Shown: positions 7,938-17,554, counted from the first letter of the stretch. The stretch: 62,314 bases of DNA from Deltaproteobacteria bacterium (GCA_029777945.1 JAKORG010000017.1:1-62314); one strand, 5' to 3'. The notes: generated by a model from the sequence alone, not told the origin. Made by a program: numbers and translations.

Positions 7938-8942
7938 TCATAAAAAGGCCTTAATCCTTTCTCTCATCTCTTCATATGGGAAAAGCCTGCTAAAGTCTAT
8001 AAGGCCTGCAAGGGCCCTTGAATAGGCCCTGACCCCTGTTTCTTCAAGGATGGATACAGGGTTTAATCCTCCTATTACAATTGCTCCTACTCTGCCCTCG
8101 CTCACTGGTATATCAAGGAAGCTCTGACCAGGCATACCAACGCCTACAAGCCCGCCAAGCCCTATCCTTTTTAGCCTATCGGCAAGTTGAATTACCTTAT
8201 CGCGGCTATCAGCAGGGAACTCCCTGAAGCTTGCACCTATTCTTCCATTACCTGTCTTTATGGCACCCATATAGTTTGTCATACCGCTTCTGATAAAGAT
8301 CTCAAGAGGGTCTATGCTTGTCCCATCGTACATGATAATCTCAACAAATCTAACAGGTTTTTTATCCTTTATTTCAAGCAGGCCCCCAAACCTTGATGTG
8401 GTAGGTATGCCATGCTTTAAAAGCACCCCATTTATGGTTATTGAGCAGACAGTCCCTATACCGATCATCCCCTCCGGGATATTTATGTGTCCCAAATTCT
8501 CTCCAGGAGACAGAAAGGTCAAAAGGTTTCCCATGGCAAATCCATCGGCATATACCTTTTCAATGTATTCTATATTTTTCGCAAACTGGTGGGGGTCAAC
8601 GATGGTCACATTTATCACAACGGTGCCGGAACTAGTGTTTATATCAAAACTCATCATATAGCTCATCTGGTCAATCTTTGCAGATAGAAAACCCACTTTT
8701 TCTATTACCCATGATGAGTCTAATTCGCCGATACCCTTTTCTGTTATTGAACTGCCCTTTTTGCCATTACTTGACACATAACCTTCCTCTTCCATCTTTT
8801 TTAGATATAATCGAACTGTCCTTTCACTTATGTCGTAACCATTTAATTCGAGCCTCTCTGCTATTTTTCCACTCGTTAAAGGTCTGTCAGAATCCCTTAA
8901 AACATTAAGTATTAAAAGTTCCTTCTTTTTGTTTTTATCCAT
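7938..8942 (-). CDS. NrpR-like transcriptional repressor (winged helix plus NrpR regulatory domain)
   Basis: A 334-residue regulator with an N-terminal winged-helix domain (about 1-75: LTSGKIAERLELNGYDISERTVRLYLKKMEEEGYV) followed by a single NrpR regulatory domain (formerly DUF128). Recognisable blocks are TFLSPGENLGHINIPEGMIGIGTVCSIT-like residues near 158-187, GIPTTSRFGGLLEI, and GLGGLVGVGMPG near 275-286. In methanogens NrpR represses nitrogen-assimilation genes and is released by 2-oxoglutarate. The gene is transcribed away from an FMN-type glutamate synthase, and the intergenic region holds palindromes that fit its operators. It therefore probably controls ammonia assimilation and its own synthesis. 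The DNA-binding half is single, as in NrpRI-type proteins. Confidence 0.85.
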   Translation of the reverse strand: MDKNKKKELLILNVLRDSDRPLTSGKIAERLELNGYDISERTVRLYLKKMEEEGYVSSNGKKGSSITEKGIGELDSSWVIEKVGFLSAKIDQMSYMMSFDINTSSGTVVINVTIVDPHQFAKNIEYIEKVYADGFAMGNLLTFLSPGENLGHINIPEGMIGIGTVCSITINGVLLKHGIPTTSRFGGLLEIKDKKPVRFVEIIMYDGTSIDPLEIFIRSGMTNYMGAIKTGNGRIGASFREFPADSRDKVIQLADRLKRIGLGGLVGVGMPGQSFLDIPVSEGRVGAIVIGGLNPVSILEETGVRAYSRALAGLIDFSRLFPYEEMRERIKAFL

Positions 8943-8990
8943 ATTAATGACCTCTTAATGACCTCAAATCGGCAATTAATTAATTATTTA

Positions 8991-9006
8991 ATGGCAATAT
9001 TGCCAT
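8991..9006. promoter_or_regulatory. Putative NrpR operator O1 (perfect 16-bp palindrome)
   Basis: ATGGCAATATTGCCAT is a perfect palindrome 48 bp upstream of the nrpR-like start. Its GGCA-N4-TGCC core resembles the second palindrome at 9131-9148 and, more loosely, the GGAA-N6-TTCC operator of methanogen NrpR. It is well placed to repress the regulator's own transcription. Confidence 0.6.
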
Positions 9007-9077
9007 TTTTTTAGATTATAACGGTTCGTTTTAAAAAATGCAATATTTTTTTAATTTTTTAAATATCTAATTTTTAC

Positions 9078-9106
9078 TTGACATTTATTATTTCAGCTGA
9101 TAATAT
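9078..9106 (+). promoter_or_regulatory. Sigma-70-type promoter of the glutamate synthase gene
   Basis: TTGACA (9078-9083) and TAATAT (9101-9106) are separated by exactly 17 nt. The start site would be near 9113, and the palindrome at 9131-9148 would lie in the early transcribed region, where a bound repressor would block elongation. Confidence 0.7.
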
Positions 9107-9130
9107 TGCTCAACCAATATATATTTTTTT

Positions 9131-9148
9131 TTGGTAATATATTGCCAA
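9131..9148. promoter_or_regulatory. Putative NrpR operator O2
   Basis: TTGGTAATATATTGCCAA is an 18-bp palindrome with a single mismatched pair (T/C opposite G). It shares the GGyAAT...ATTGCC arms with O1. It sits between the promoter and the start codon at 9188. A further half site (ATGGCAAC, 9153-9160) follows. Confidence 0.6.
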
Positions 9149-9187
9149 AATAATGGCAACTACTTACCATATAAAAAGGAGGTTTGT

Positions 9188-10864
9188 ATGATTGAATGGC
9201 CAAAATCAAACGATGCAATAGGGACTGTAAACCGTGGCAATCCTGCTGAATCAGGACTATGTACACTATGCCGTGCAGATTGTAAAGGCAGATGCGAGAC
9301 ATGGCTATCAAGTTTAAAGGGTAGAAAGATACTATATCCAAGGGACTTTGGAATAGTAACCGCAGGTAGCGCCAATACATGCCATATTGGTGTGTCTTAT
9401 AATTCATTAAGAATACAGGGTTATAATTACGGTGCATATGGATTGCCAAATGGACTTTCAAGTTCATCAGATGATTGTATATTTCCAAATGTAAGTATCG
9501 AGACAGAGTTCGGAAATGAGATTAAAACAAAATGCAAAATACCAATAATGACAGGTGCCCTTGGTTCAACTTTTATTGCGGCAAAATACTGGGATTCCTT
9601 TGCAATCGGTGCGGCATTAATTGGTATTCCCATTGTTGTTGGTGAAAACGTAGTAGGTGTAGACAGGGAAGCAGTTATAAAGGATGGTAAGATTGTTAAA
9701 GCACCTGAGCTTGACAGAAGAATTGAGACATATCTCCGTTATTTCGATGGTTACGGTGCAATAATCGTTCAGATGAATGTGGAGGATACAAGAAATGGTG
9801 TTGCCGAATATGTTATCAACAAATACGGTGAAAAGGTTATAATAGAACTAAAATGGGGCCAGGGTGCAAAGGACATAGGCGGAGAGATCCAGGTAGATAG
9901 CCTCGGATACGCCTTATTTTTAAAGGATAGGGGATATATTGTAGATCCTGATCCGACTAAACCAGAGGTTCAAAAGGCCTTTGAAAAGGGCGCCATCAAG
10001 GCATTTGCAAGATACAGCAGATTGGGGTACACAGATCTATCGACACCTGAACAGGTTTATGAATCATTTATGGAATCTGTGGAATATTTAAGGAAAATTG
10101 GTTTTAAAAGAATATCCTTAAAGACAGGTTCATACGGTATGGAGGCCCTTGCAATGGCCATTAAATTTGCATCTGATGCAGGTTTAGACCTTCTTACAGT
10201 TGACGGTTCTGGAGGTGGCACAGGTATGAGCCCATGGAATATGATGGAGACATGGGGTGTACCATCCATACTCCTTCACTCAAAGACCTATGAATATGCA
10301 TCCATTCTTGCTGCAAGGGGTAAAAAAGTAGTAGATATAGCCTTTGCCGGTGGTCTTGCAAGGGAAGACCACATATTTAAGGCATTAGCCCTTGGTGCAC
10401 CTTTTACAAAACTTGTATGTATGGGTAGGGCAGTTATGATACCAGGATTTGTTGGTTCAAATATAGAAGGTGTCTTAAGACCGGAGAGGAAAAAGGCAGT
10501 AAACGGCAACTGGAATGAACTTGCCCCTGCAGTAAAAGAGCTCGGCACCACCCCTGAAGAGATATTTGCAGGCTACTTCGATGTCCAGAAGAAGGTTGGG
10601 GAAGAGGAGATGAAAAATATCCCCTTTGGCGCAATAGCCATGTGGACTCTGGCTGATAAGCTTGCAGCAGGACTACAGCAGCTTATGGCAGGCGCCCGTA
10701 AATTTAAACTCACTGAGATATCAAGAAACGATATATTCTCGGCAAATCGTGAAACAGAGAGGGAGACAAAGGTGCCTTTTATAACGGATGTGCTCGATGA
10801 TGAGGCAAGGGCAATATTAAATACAGACTATAAGGTTTATAGACAGAAGGCGGATGTCCGTTAA
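9188..10864 (+). CDS. FMN-dependent glutamate synthase, large-subunit synthase domain
   Basis: A 558-residue protein of the archaeal-type glutamate synthase family, which contains only the FMN/Fe-S synthase domain (GltB central part) and no glutaminase or NADPH domain. DGSGGGTGMSPWNMMETWGVP (about 338-358) is the phosphate-binding/FMN signature shared with GltB. GLAREDHIFKALALGA and GRAVMIPGF complete the barrel. An N-terminal cysteine set C25, C28, C32, C36 probably binds an iron-sulfur cluster. The ATG at 9188 is preceded by AAAAGGAGG; a longer reading from a TTG at 9131 would run through the operator and is not credible. A strong promoter and NrpR-like operators lie upstream and a terminator follows. 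It makes glutamate from 2-oxoglutarate and ammonia or glutamine-derived nitrogen; the electron donor and amidotransferase partner are not adjacent. Confidence 0.88.
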   Translation: MIEWPKSNDAIGTVNRGNPAESGLCTLCRADCKGRCETWLSSLKGRKILYPRDFGIVTAGSANTCHIGVSYNSLRIQGYNYGAYGLPNGLSSSSDDCIFPNVSIETEFGNEIKTKCKIPIMTGALGSTFIAAKYWDSFAIGAALIGIPIVVGENVVGVDREAVIKDGKIVKAPELDRRIETYLRYFDGYGAIIVQMNVEDTRNGVAEYVINKYGEKVIIELKWGQGAKDIGGEIQVDSLGYALFLKDRGYIVDPDPTKPEVQKAFEKGAIKAFARYSRLGYTDLSTPEQVYESFMESVEYLRKIGFKRISLKTGSYGMEALAMAIKFASDAGLDLLTVDGSGGGTGMSPWNMMETWGVPSILLHSKTYEYASILAARGKKVVDIAFAGGLAREDHIFKALALGAPFTKLVCMGRAVMIPGFVGSNIEGVLRPERKKAVNGNWNELAPAVKELGTTPEEIFAGYFDVQKKVGEEEMKNIPFGAIAMWTLADKLAAGLQQLMAGARKFKLTEISRNDIFSANRETERETKVPFITDVLDDEARAILNTDYKVYRQKADVR

Positions 10865-10896
10865 AGGCCATATAAATTCAATTTAGAATAAATTTT

Positions 10897-10929
10897 AAGA
10901 CGCAGGCGGTCTTAGTCTGCGTCTTTTTT
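10897..10929 (+). terminator. Rho-independent terminator after glutamate synthase
   Basis: AAGACGCAG (10897-10905) pairs perfectly with CTGCGTCTT (10917-10925), followed by a T run. It ends the glutamate synthase transcript 33 nt after the stop codon. Confidence 0.9.
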
Positions 10930-10999
10930 CATTTTATAATCCAAAAACCCATGTTTTTCTTGATTGAATTGAAATAAAAAATTATATTAGTTGCATCCC

Positions 11000-11401
11000 A
11001 TGGAAAAGATAAGCATTGAATATCTGCCTTATACAAATGAAATAGAAGGGGCTAAAAGGTGGGATGAAGAAAAAGGGGAATTTGTTCAGGTTTCGTATAA
11101 CCGAGAGATACGGCATCTTGCCTATTTTGAATTAAAAGAAGGTTTTTTCAGGGGAAGTCACTATCACGAAAAAAAAGAAGAATCTTTTTATATAATTTCT
11201 GGAAAAATAAGGGCAAAATTTTATGACATAGACACAGGTGAAAAGGACCAGCAAATCCTCGAAAAAGGCCAGATAATTAATATAAAACCGAGATGCGCCC
11301 ATATTTTTTATGGGATTGAATATGCAAGAGTAATAGAATTCAGCCCTCAAGTATATGATAAAGAAGACACTTTCAAAGGAGATTTTGATTATGAGGGGTA
11401 A
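11000..11401 (+). CDS. Cupin-fold protein (sugar 3,4-ketoisomerase/epimerase-like)
   Basis: A 133-residue single-cupin protein. The first cupin motif is GSHYHEKKEESFYIISG (about 48-64), with two histidines and a glutamate for metal, and the second is around IKPRCAHIFYGIEYA. It resembles WxcM/FdtA-like and RmlC-like cupins, but the family cannot be pinned down. The ATG at 11000 is preferred; an in-frame TTG at 10991 is the alternative, and neither has a strong ribosome site. It overlaps the start of the TPP enzyme gene by 11 nt, so the two form one translational unit. This suggests that the cupin acts on or stabilises a product or substrate of that enzyme; this is inference from context only. 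Confidence 0.7.
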   Translation: MEKISIEYLPYTNEIEGAKRWDEEKGEFVQVSYNREIRHLAYFELKEGFFRGSHYHEKKEESFYIISGKIRAKFYDIDTGEKDQQILEKGQIINIKPRCAHIFYGIEYARVIEFSPQVYDKEDTFKGDFDYEG

Positions 11402-12962
11402 AAAAACAAAAAACGGTGCAGAGGCAGTCATAAAAATCTTATTTGAAGCAGGGATTAGAATCTGTTTTGCCAATGCAGGAACTACTGAAATACCCTTACT
11501 CCTTGCCATGGATAAATACTACCCGGAAATGAGGGCAATTCTCTGTCTTTTTGAAAGTGTATGCACCGGTGCAGCAGATGGTTATGGAAGGATGCTCGAA
11601 AAACCTGCTATGACACTACTTCATCTGGGGCCTGGTTTTGCAAATGGAATTGCCAATCTCCATAATGCAAAAAGGGCAAAGGCATCTGTTTTAAATATTA
11701 TAGGCGAGCATGCAACCTGGCATATCCCCGCAGACCCTCCACTGAACATGGAGATAGAGACCCTGGTTAAGACAGTATCCCACTGGTATAGGACAAACAA
11801 AGAGCCTGCAAGGCTTGTAAAAGATGTAAAAGATGCAGTAAAGGCATCCCTGAAAAGTCAGATTGCAAGCCTCATAATACCTTATAATCACCAGATAGCA
11901 GAAATAGATCATCGTGACTTAAAGATTAAAGGTGAAATAACCTATGAATCCGTTGATATACATCATATTGAATCCATTGCAGAAAAAATGAAGAAATCAG
12001 ATAAGGTGGCCCTTTTTTTAGGTGGAAAAACCCTCAGAAAAAAGGGTCTTGAAATTGCCTCCAAAATCCAGAAAAAGACTGGATGTGCCATATTTACAGA
12101 AACTTTTCCAGGATACATAGAAAGGGGAGGAGGACTTCCTTATGTGGAAAAGATATCCTATTTTCCAGAAGAGGCAAAAAGACTCTTAGAAAATTATGAA
12201 CTTTTTGTAATTGCAGGGACAAAGGAACCTGTAACGTTCTTTGGCTATGAAGACATAGATAGTTATTTATTAACGAGAAATCAAAAGAAATTGTATCTAT
12301 GTAATGAAAACCAGGACCCTTGTTATGCCCTTGAATGTCTTGATCAAATACTCGGGGTTTCCAAAAAAAATAGTATAAAAAAACAGAAAAAAACAAAAAA
12401 TTTAAAATCAAATATGCCCAAAGGCAAGCTAACGCCTGATAAAGTATCTTATATAATAGCAGCACTTCAACCTGAAAGTGCTATCATTGTGGACGAAGGA
12501 ATAACATCTTTCTTTTCATATTATCCAATGAGTGCTTATGCACCGCACCATTCACTTTTAACTATTACCGGTGGATCAATAGGATACGGTATGCCTTGTG
12601 CAATTGGTGCAGCCATTGCATGTCCAGATAGGGTTGTTATGAATATAGAGGCAGACGGAAGTGCAATGTATACTATTCAGGCACTGTGGACCCAGGCACA
12701 TGAATCCTTAAACATCAAAACCCTTATATGTTCAAACAGGTCTTACAATATATTAAAGATTGAGTTAGAAAGGGCGAATAAAATACCTGGCAAAAATTCC
12801 ATTGCATCCATTGGAATTGATAATCCAATTATAGACTGGGTAAGTCTTGCACGGGGCTTGGGCGTAAATGCAGTATCTGTGGAAGATGCAGAAAGCCTTA
12901 CCTTTGAATTAAAAAAGGCCTTGGAAAATAAAGGACCCTATCTCATTGAGATGAGATTGTAG
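11391..12962 (+). CDS. Thiamine-diphosphate enzyme, acetolactate synthase large-subunit-like
   Basis: A 523-residue enzyme with the three-domain ThDP fold of acetolactate synthase and benzoylformate decarboxylase. The conserved activating Glu is in LFESVCTGAADGYGR (Glu near 55). The ThDP/Mg2+ motif is EADGSAMYTIQALWTQAHESL (Asp near 422), closing with the Asn of NRSYN. It is shorter than IlvB (about 560-590) and has no small subunit beside it, so true branched-chain biosynthesis is unlikely; related short paralogs act as 2-oxoacid decarboxylases or carboligases. The ATG at 11391 follows AAAGGAG and overlaps the cupin gene. An in-frame TTG-type start upstream at 11355 would overlap the cupin further and is not favoured. 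Confidence 0.78.
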   Translation: MRGKKTKNGAEAVIKILFEAGIRICFANAGTTEIPLLLAMDKYYPEMRAILCLFESVCTGAADGYGRMLEKPAMTLLHLGPGFANGIANLHNAKRAKASVLNIIGEHATWHIPADPPLNMEIETLVKTVSHWYRTNKEPARLVKDVKDAVKASLKSQIASLIIPYNHQIAEIDHRDLKIKGEITYESVDIHHIESIAEKMKKSDKVALFLGGKTLRKKGLEIASKIQKKTGCAIFTETFPGYIERGGGLPYVEKISYFPEEAKRLLENYELFVIAGTKEPVTFFGYEDIDSYLLTRNQKKLYLCNENQDPCYALECLDQILGVSKKNSIKKQKKTKNLKSNMPKGKLTPDKVSYIIAALQPESAIIVDEGITSFFSYYPMSAYAPHHSLLTITGGSIGYGMPCAIGAAIACPDRVVMNIEADGSAMYTIQALWTQAHESLNIKTLICSNRSYNILKIELERANKIPGKNSIASIGIDNPIIDWVSLARGLGVNAVSVEDAESLTFELKKALENKGPYLIEMRL

Positions 12963-13017
12963 CCTTTGGTAAAAAGCTACTTTTTTTCAATAGTTTCATC
13001 CAACCTGTAAAAGTATT

Positions 13018-14790
13018 ATGGAAATGAATTTTCTCCCCATGTCAATAAAAGAAGTAAAGAGAAGAGGCTGGGAAGAACTGGATATAATCCTGATTACAGG
13101 CGATGCCTATGTAGACCATTCTTCTTACGGAACGGCAGTAATAGGGAGGGTTTTAGAAAAAAGAGGCTATAGGGTAGGTATCATATCACAGCCTGACTGG
13201 AGGGACACTAAGGATTTTCAAAAACTCGGCAAACCAAAACTCTTTTTTGGCATAACTGCCGGGAATATGGATTCAATGGTGGCCAATTATACAGCAAACA
13301 AGAAACCAAGAAAAAAAGACGATTATTCTCCAGGGGGACAGGCAGGACTGAGACCAGACAGGGCCGTTATTGTATATGCAAACAGAATTAGAGAGGCTTT
13401 TGGTGATGTCATTATAGTTATTGGGGGTATTGAGGCGAGCCTTCGTAGATTTGCCCATTATGACTGGTGGGACAATACAGTAAGACGGTCTATTATCTTT
13501 GATGCCCGTGCAGATATTCTTGTATACGGCATGGGTGAAAGGCAAATCATTGAAATAGCAGATAGAATTAAACAAGGTAAAGGCCTTAAACACATTTTGG
13601 GAACAGCAACTATTGCAAAAGATGTTGAAGATTCCATAAAAGAAGGCACAGATTTTATAGAAATCCCGTCTTATGAAGAAGTAAAAAATGATAAGGAAAA
13701 ATTCAACGAGGCATTCAGGCTAATATATACAAATCAAGACCCTTTTAGGGGAAAGACCATTATCCAGAAGCACGGTAACCGTTATCTTGTCCAGTATCCG
13801 CCACAACCACCTTTAAGTGAGAGGGAAATGGATGAAATATATGAGCTACCTTATACACGGAATCCCCATCCATCTTATGATGCATCCGGTGGCATACCTG
13901 GATTTGAAACTGTTAGGTTTTCCATTATCTCCCACAGGGGTTGCTGTGGTGAATGTAGTTTTTGCGGGCTTTATATGCATCAAGGAAGGATTGTCCAGTC
14001 AAGAAGCAAGCACTCTATTTTAAAAGAGGCAAAGCTTATATCAGAAAGAAAGGATTTTAGAGGAACAATAACAGATGTTGGTGGACCCACGGCAAATCTA
14101 TATAAGGCAAAATGTCCTCTATGGGATAAAAAGGGTGCGTGTATCAATAGAAAGTGTCTCATACCTAAAAAGTGCAATAATCTAAAACTGGGTCTTCGTG
14201 ATTGCATTGATCTATATAAAGAGATATTAAATATTTCTAAGGTTAAACATGTATTTATAGAAAGCGGTATAAGATACGACCTCATATCCGGCAAAGATGG
14301 CGAAGAATATCTGGTGGCGATTTGTAAAAACCATATAAGCGGACAGATGAAGGTTGCCCCTGAACATTGTGTAGACCGTGTTTTAAAATTGATGAATAAA
14401 CCTCCCATTGAGTGTTATGAAAGATTCGTAGAAAGATTTAAAGAGGTGAATGCTAAATTAAAAAAAGACCAGTATCTTGTCCATTATTTTATAACTGCCC
14501 ATCCTGGTTCAACCCTTGAGGATGCATATGCTATGTCCCGATATTTGAAAAAGAAAAACATTTATCCCGAACAGATACAGGATTTCATGCCCCTTCCCAT
14601 GACGACCTCTGGTTGTATGTACTATACAGAAATAGATCCTTTCACAGGCGAAAAGATATATGTAGCAAAGACATTTAAAGAGCGCAAGATGCACCGTGCA
14701 TTAATCCAGTATAAGAATCCCAAAAATAAAAACCTGATAAAAGAGGCAGAAAACACACTAAAACAGAAGGGCATAAAAACAAACCTATAA
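13018..14790 (+). CDS. ygiQ: YgiQ-family radical SAM protein (UPF0313)
   Basis: A 590-residue YgiQ family protein. The N-terminal domain begins FLPMS-KEVKRRGWEELD and continues ILITGDAYVDHSSYG, both diagnostic, and IIGG-type glycine and Arg blocks (IEASLRRFAHYDWW, about 142-155) follow. The radical SAM cluster motif is CCGECSFC (about 308-315, giving C-x3-C-x2-C). A second cysteine patch (CPLWDKKGACINRKCL, about 364-379) is a family feature. APEHC and MKVAPEH support the barrel. The reaction of YgiQ is not known from established literature that I can cite; it is a conserved uncharacterised radical SAM enzyme. It stands alone, 55 nt after the TPP enzyme gene. Confidence 0.9.
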   Translation: MEMNFLPMSIKEVKRRGWEELDIILITGDAYVDHSSYGTAVIGRVLEKRGYRVGIISQPDWRDTKDFQKLGKPKLFFGITAGNMDSMVANYTANKKPRKKDDYSPGGQAGLRPDRAVIVYANRIREAFGDVIIVIGGIEASLRRFAHYDWWDNTVRRSIIFDARADILVYGMGERQIIEIADRIKQGKGLKHILGTATIAKDVEDSIKEGTDFIEIPSYEEVKNDKEKFNEAFRLIYTNQDPFRGKTIIQKHGNRYLVQYPPQPPLSEREMDEIYELPYTRNPHPSYDASGGIPGFETVRFSIISHRGCCGECSFCGLYMHQGRIVQSRSKHSILKEAKLISERKDFRGTITDVGGPTANLYKAKCPLWDKKGACINRKCLIPKKCNNLKLGLRDCIDLYKEILNISKVKHVFIESGIRYDLISGKDGEEYLVAICKNHISGQMKVAPEHCVDRVLKLMNKPPIECYERFVERFKEVNAKLKKDQYLVHYFITAHPGSTLEDAYAMSRYLKKKNIYPEQIQDFMPLPMTTSGCMYYTEIDPFTGEKIYVAKTFKERKMHRALIQYKNPKNKNLIKEAENTLKQKGIKTNL

Positions 14791-14884
14791 TTGATTGCTA
14801 TCTTCATTCTTTTATACCTGAAGTTTAGATTACTATTTAACTGGTCGCTTTCAAACCTTGTCGACATGTTTAGATATAACCTAA

Positions 14885-14980
14885 TTTACCTACAGAGACT
14901 TATGGGAATGGATCAATGAACGCCTTGAAGTAATGGCGCACGTGCCCCAGGGAGAACAACTTGTGCTGGAGTTTAGATAA
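14885..14980 (+). pseudogene. Short open stretch in the 14.8-15.1 kb gap, possible gene remnant
   Basis: The gap 14791-15144 contains one protein-like stretch of 31 codons with no start: RDLWEWINERLEVMAHVPQG followed by EQLVLEFR and a stop at 14978-14980. Its composition looks coding, but I do not recognise the family. The rest of the gap is low-complexity AT-rich DNA with no clear promoter. Confidence 0.25.
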
Positions 14981-15144
14981 TTTAGATAGTATAATGGACT
15001 ACAATAAAGAATCTTCAAGACAAGCTGATTTTGAAAGAGTAGATATATGTCAAAAAAGATGATTTTATTGGAGGTAACACCTAAAACAAAGTATTTTAGA
15101 CATTAGTTAAAAATATATCTTTTAAAAAAGAAAGGGATACGATT

Positions 15145-17202
15145 ATGACCAATACAGTGAAAGAGGTATTAACTGACTGCACACTTTGTTATCATAGCTG
15201 TGGGATAAGGGTTTTTGTAGAAGATGGCAAGGCTATAAAGGTAGAGGGTTTAGAATCCCATCCCCTTAATAAGGGTAAGCTCTGCACTAAAGGTGAGGCC
15301 ATGCTTGAAAACATATACAGTCCACACAGGCTCAAATATCCCATGAAGAAAGGAAAGGGTGGATGGGAGAGAATAAGCTGGGAGCAGGCCTTAGATGAGA
15401 TTGCAGAAAAACTTTTATCCCTAAAAAACTTATACGGCCCAACTGTGCTGGGCGTCTTTAGTGGATCTGTAGGTGTAGAGAATCTTGAAATGGTTGGCCT
15501 TACACAACGATTCAAGGCAGCATTTGGTTCCCCTAATTTCTTTTCAGTGGAAAGCATATGTTACAGAATGAGGATAAGGACGAGGCAGATAACATTTGGC
15601 AAATATCCTACAGAAGAACTCGATTCAAAACTTTATATCCTATGGGGACATAATCCCGATGCCTCAGATTTTCCTTTAAGGCTTGCAATTGAGGAAAACT
15701 TAAAAAAGGGTTCAAAGCTTGTGGTTATAGACCCAAAAAGAATTCCCCTTGCTGACAGGGCAGAAATGTACCTAAGGATTAGACCCGGAACAGATGGCGC
15801 AATGGCACTTGCCATGATAAATGTAATAATAAATGAAAATCTGTATGATAGTGAATTTATAGAAAAATACACCATAGGATTCGACAGACTTGTGCCACAT
15901 ATACAGCAGTATACACCTGAATGGGCAGAGAAGATAACATGGGTTCCTGCAGAAGATATACGTAAGCTTGCAAGGATGTTTGCCAATACAAAAGGCGCAA
16001 GTATATATCAGGGCACATGCACTCAGGATCAAACTGCAAATGGAACCCAGAATAGCAGAGCATTTTCAGTGCTACAGACAATCACAGGTAATATCAACAT
16101 ACCAGGTGGCTGGGTTATAAGCCCGAGGCTGCCACTGGGAAATGTGGGTATTGAAGTGGAAGGAGAACCCCTTGGTGCAGACAGATATCCTTTATTCTAT
16201 GAAGTGTGGGGTAGAAAAAGCCCGTATGGTGTTGTAACCTGTCTGCCTGAAAATATCCCTGAAAAAATTAAGGCTTTTTTTGTCATTGGAGGCAATCCAA
16301 TTGTATCCATGCCGGACTCAAATGCCTTTAAAGAGGCCTTTAAAAGGCTTGAGCTGCTCGTAGTTCATGATCTTTTCATGACAGAAACTGGCAGTTTAGC
16401 CCATTATCTGCTCCCTGCTTGCTCACACCTTGAGAAATGGGGTCTTGCTTATACATACAATGTTTGCCACTGCTTACCTTATTTGATGTTGAGAAAAAAG
16501 GCAATAGAACCTTTGTATGAAAGCTGGTCTGAATGGAAGTTTTTTACAGAGCTTGCTAAAAGACTCGGGATTGGAGACAAATTTTATTGGAAATCAGAAG
16601 AAGAACTTGTGGCATTCGAATTAGGGCCAACTGGTCTAACATTCGAAGAGCTTCTTAATGAAAAGCCTGAAGGCTCATTTTACCAGGAAAAACAATACGG
16701 TATGAAGGATGGAAGATTTTCAACCCCATCCCGAAAGATTGAAATATATAGCGAGGCATTGAAGATGGTCGGCTTTGACCCTCTACCTACATATCTTGAA
16801 CCCCAGAGAAGCCCTATAAGCTCACTGGAATTACTCGAGAAATACCCATTGATTCTATCCACAGGGAACAGAAATTATTATTATACCCATAGCCAGTTCA
16901 GACACATACAAATGCTTAATAAAAAAAGCCCTGAACCATATCTTGAAATAGGTCCACAGACAGCAAAGAAATACGACATAAAGGAAGGTGATGAGGTAAT
17001 AGTGGAGACCAATAGGGGTAGCGTTCGCATGAAGGCCCATGTGGATGATGCTGTTGCAGAAGGCGTTGTGTTTGTTCCACATGGATGGGAAAAAGATGCA
17101 AATGCAAACCTGCTTACTGATACGAACTGCAGAGAACCGATAATGGGTTATCCAGAACTAAAATCACTTTTGTGTAATATAAGAAAAAACATTGAAAGAT
17201 AA
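15145..17202 (+). CDS. Molybdopterin (bis-MGD) oxidoreductase, DMSO reductase superfamily
   Basis: A 685-residue catalytic subunit of the DMSO reductase superfamily. The N-terminal Fe4S4 site is C12, C15, C19 and C47 (CTLCYHSC ... GKLCTKG). Later come the molybdopterin-binding and C-terminal domains (DPKRIPLADRAEMYLRIRPGTDGAMALAM near 194-222; NRNYYYTHSQFR near 573). A cysteine in SVESICYRMR (near 140) is the candidate metal ligand; no selenocysteine is indicated. There is no Tat signal, so it is cytoplasmic. It has formate-dehydrogenase/thiosulfate-reductase-like size, but no Fe-S or membrane partner gene follows, only a flavoenzyme relic, so substrate and redox partner are unknown. The AAAGGGA ribosome site supports the ATG at 15145. 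Confidence 0.85.
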   Translation: MTNTVKEVLTDCTLCYHSCGIRVFVEDGKAIKVEGLESHPLNKGKLCTKGEAMLENIYSPHRLKYPMKKGKGGWERISWEQALDEIAEKLLSLKNLYGPTVLGVFSGSVGVENLEMVGLTQRFKAAFGSPNFFSVESICYRMRIRTRQITFGKYPTEELDSKLYILWGHNPDASDFPLRLAIEENLKKGSKLVVIDPKRIPLADRAEMYLRIRPGTDGAMALAMINVIINENLYDSEFIEKYTIGFDRLVPHIQQYTPEWAEKITWVPAEDIRKLARMFANTKGASIYQGTCTQDQTANGTQNSRAFSVLQTITGNINIPGGWVISPRLPLGNVGIEVEGEPLGADRYPLFYEVWGRKSPYGVVTCLPENIPEKIKAFFVIGGNPIVSMPDSNAFKEAFKRLELLVVHDLFMTETGSLAHYLLPACSHLEKWGLAYTYNVCHCLPYLMLRKKAIEPLYESWSEWKFFTELAKRLGIGDKFYWKSEEELVAFELGPTGLTFEELLNEKPEGSFYQEKQYGMKDGRFSTPSRKIEIYSEALKMVGFDPLPTYLEPQRSPISSLELLEKYPLILSTGNRNYYYTHSQFRHIQMLNKKSPEPYLEIGPQTAKKYDIKEGDEVIVETNRGSVRMKAHVDDAVAEGVVFVPHGWEKDANANLLTDTNCREPIMGYPELKSLLCNIRKNIER

Positions 17203-17255
17203 TATAAAGGCTTACTAAAAAGATGATTTAAAATTTTATTGAAAAAAAATTATAA

Positions 17256-17537
<282 letters not shown>

Positions 17538-17554
17538 TTTTGTTAGACATTAGA

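Noticed and set aside
9131-9187. TTG start for glutamate synthase
   Set aside because: These bases form the operator palindrome; the ATG at 9188 has an AAAAGGAGG site.
13980-14408. Minus-strand 142-codon frame inside the YgiQ gene
   Set aside because: Shadow of the radical SAM coding sequence; no ribosome site and no recognisable motif.
15145-17202. Formate dehydrogenase selenoprotein
   Set aside because: The frame has no in-frame UGA and the likely metal ligand is an ordinary cysteine.
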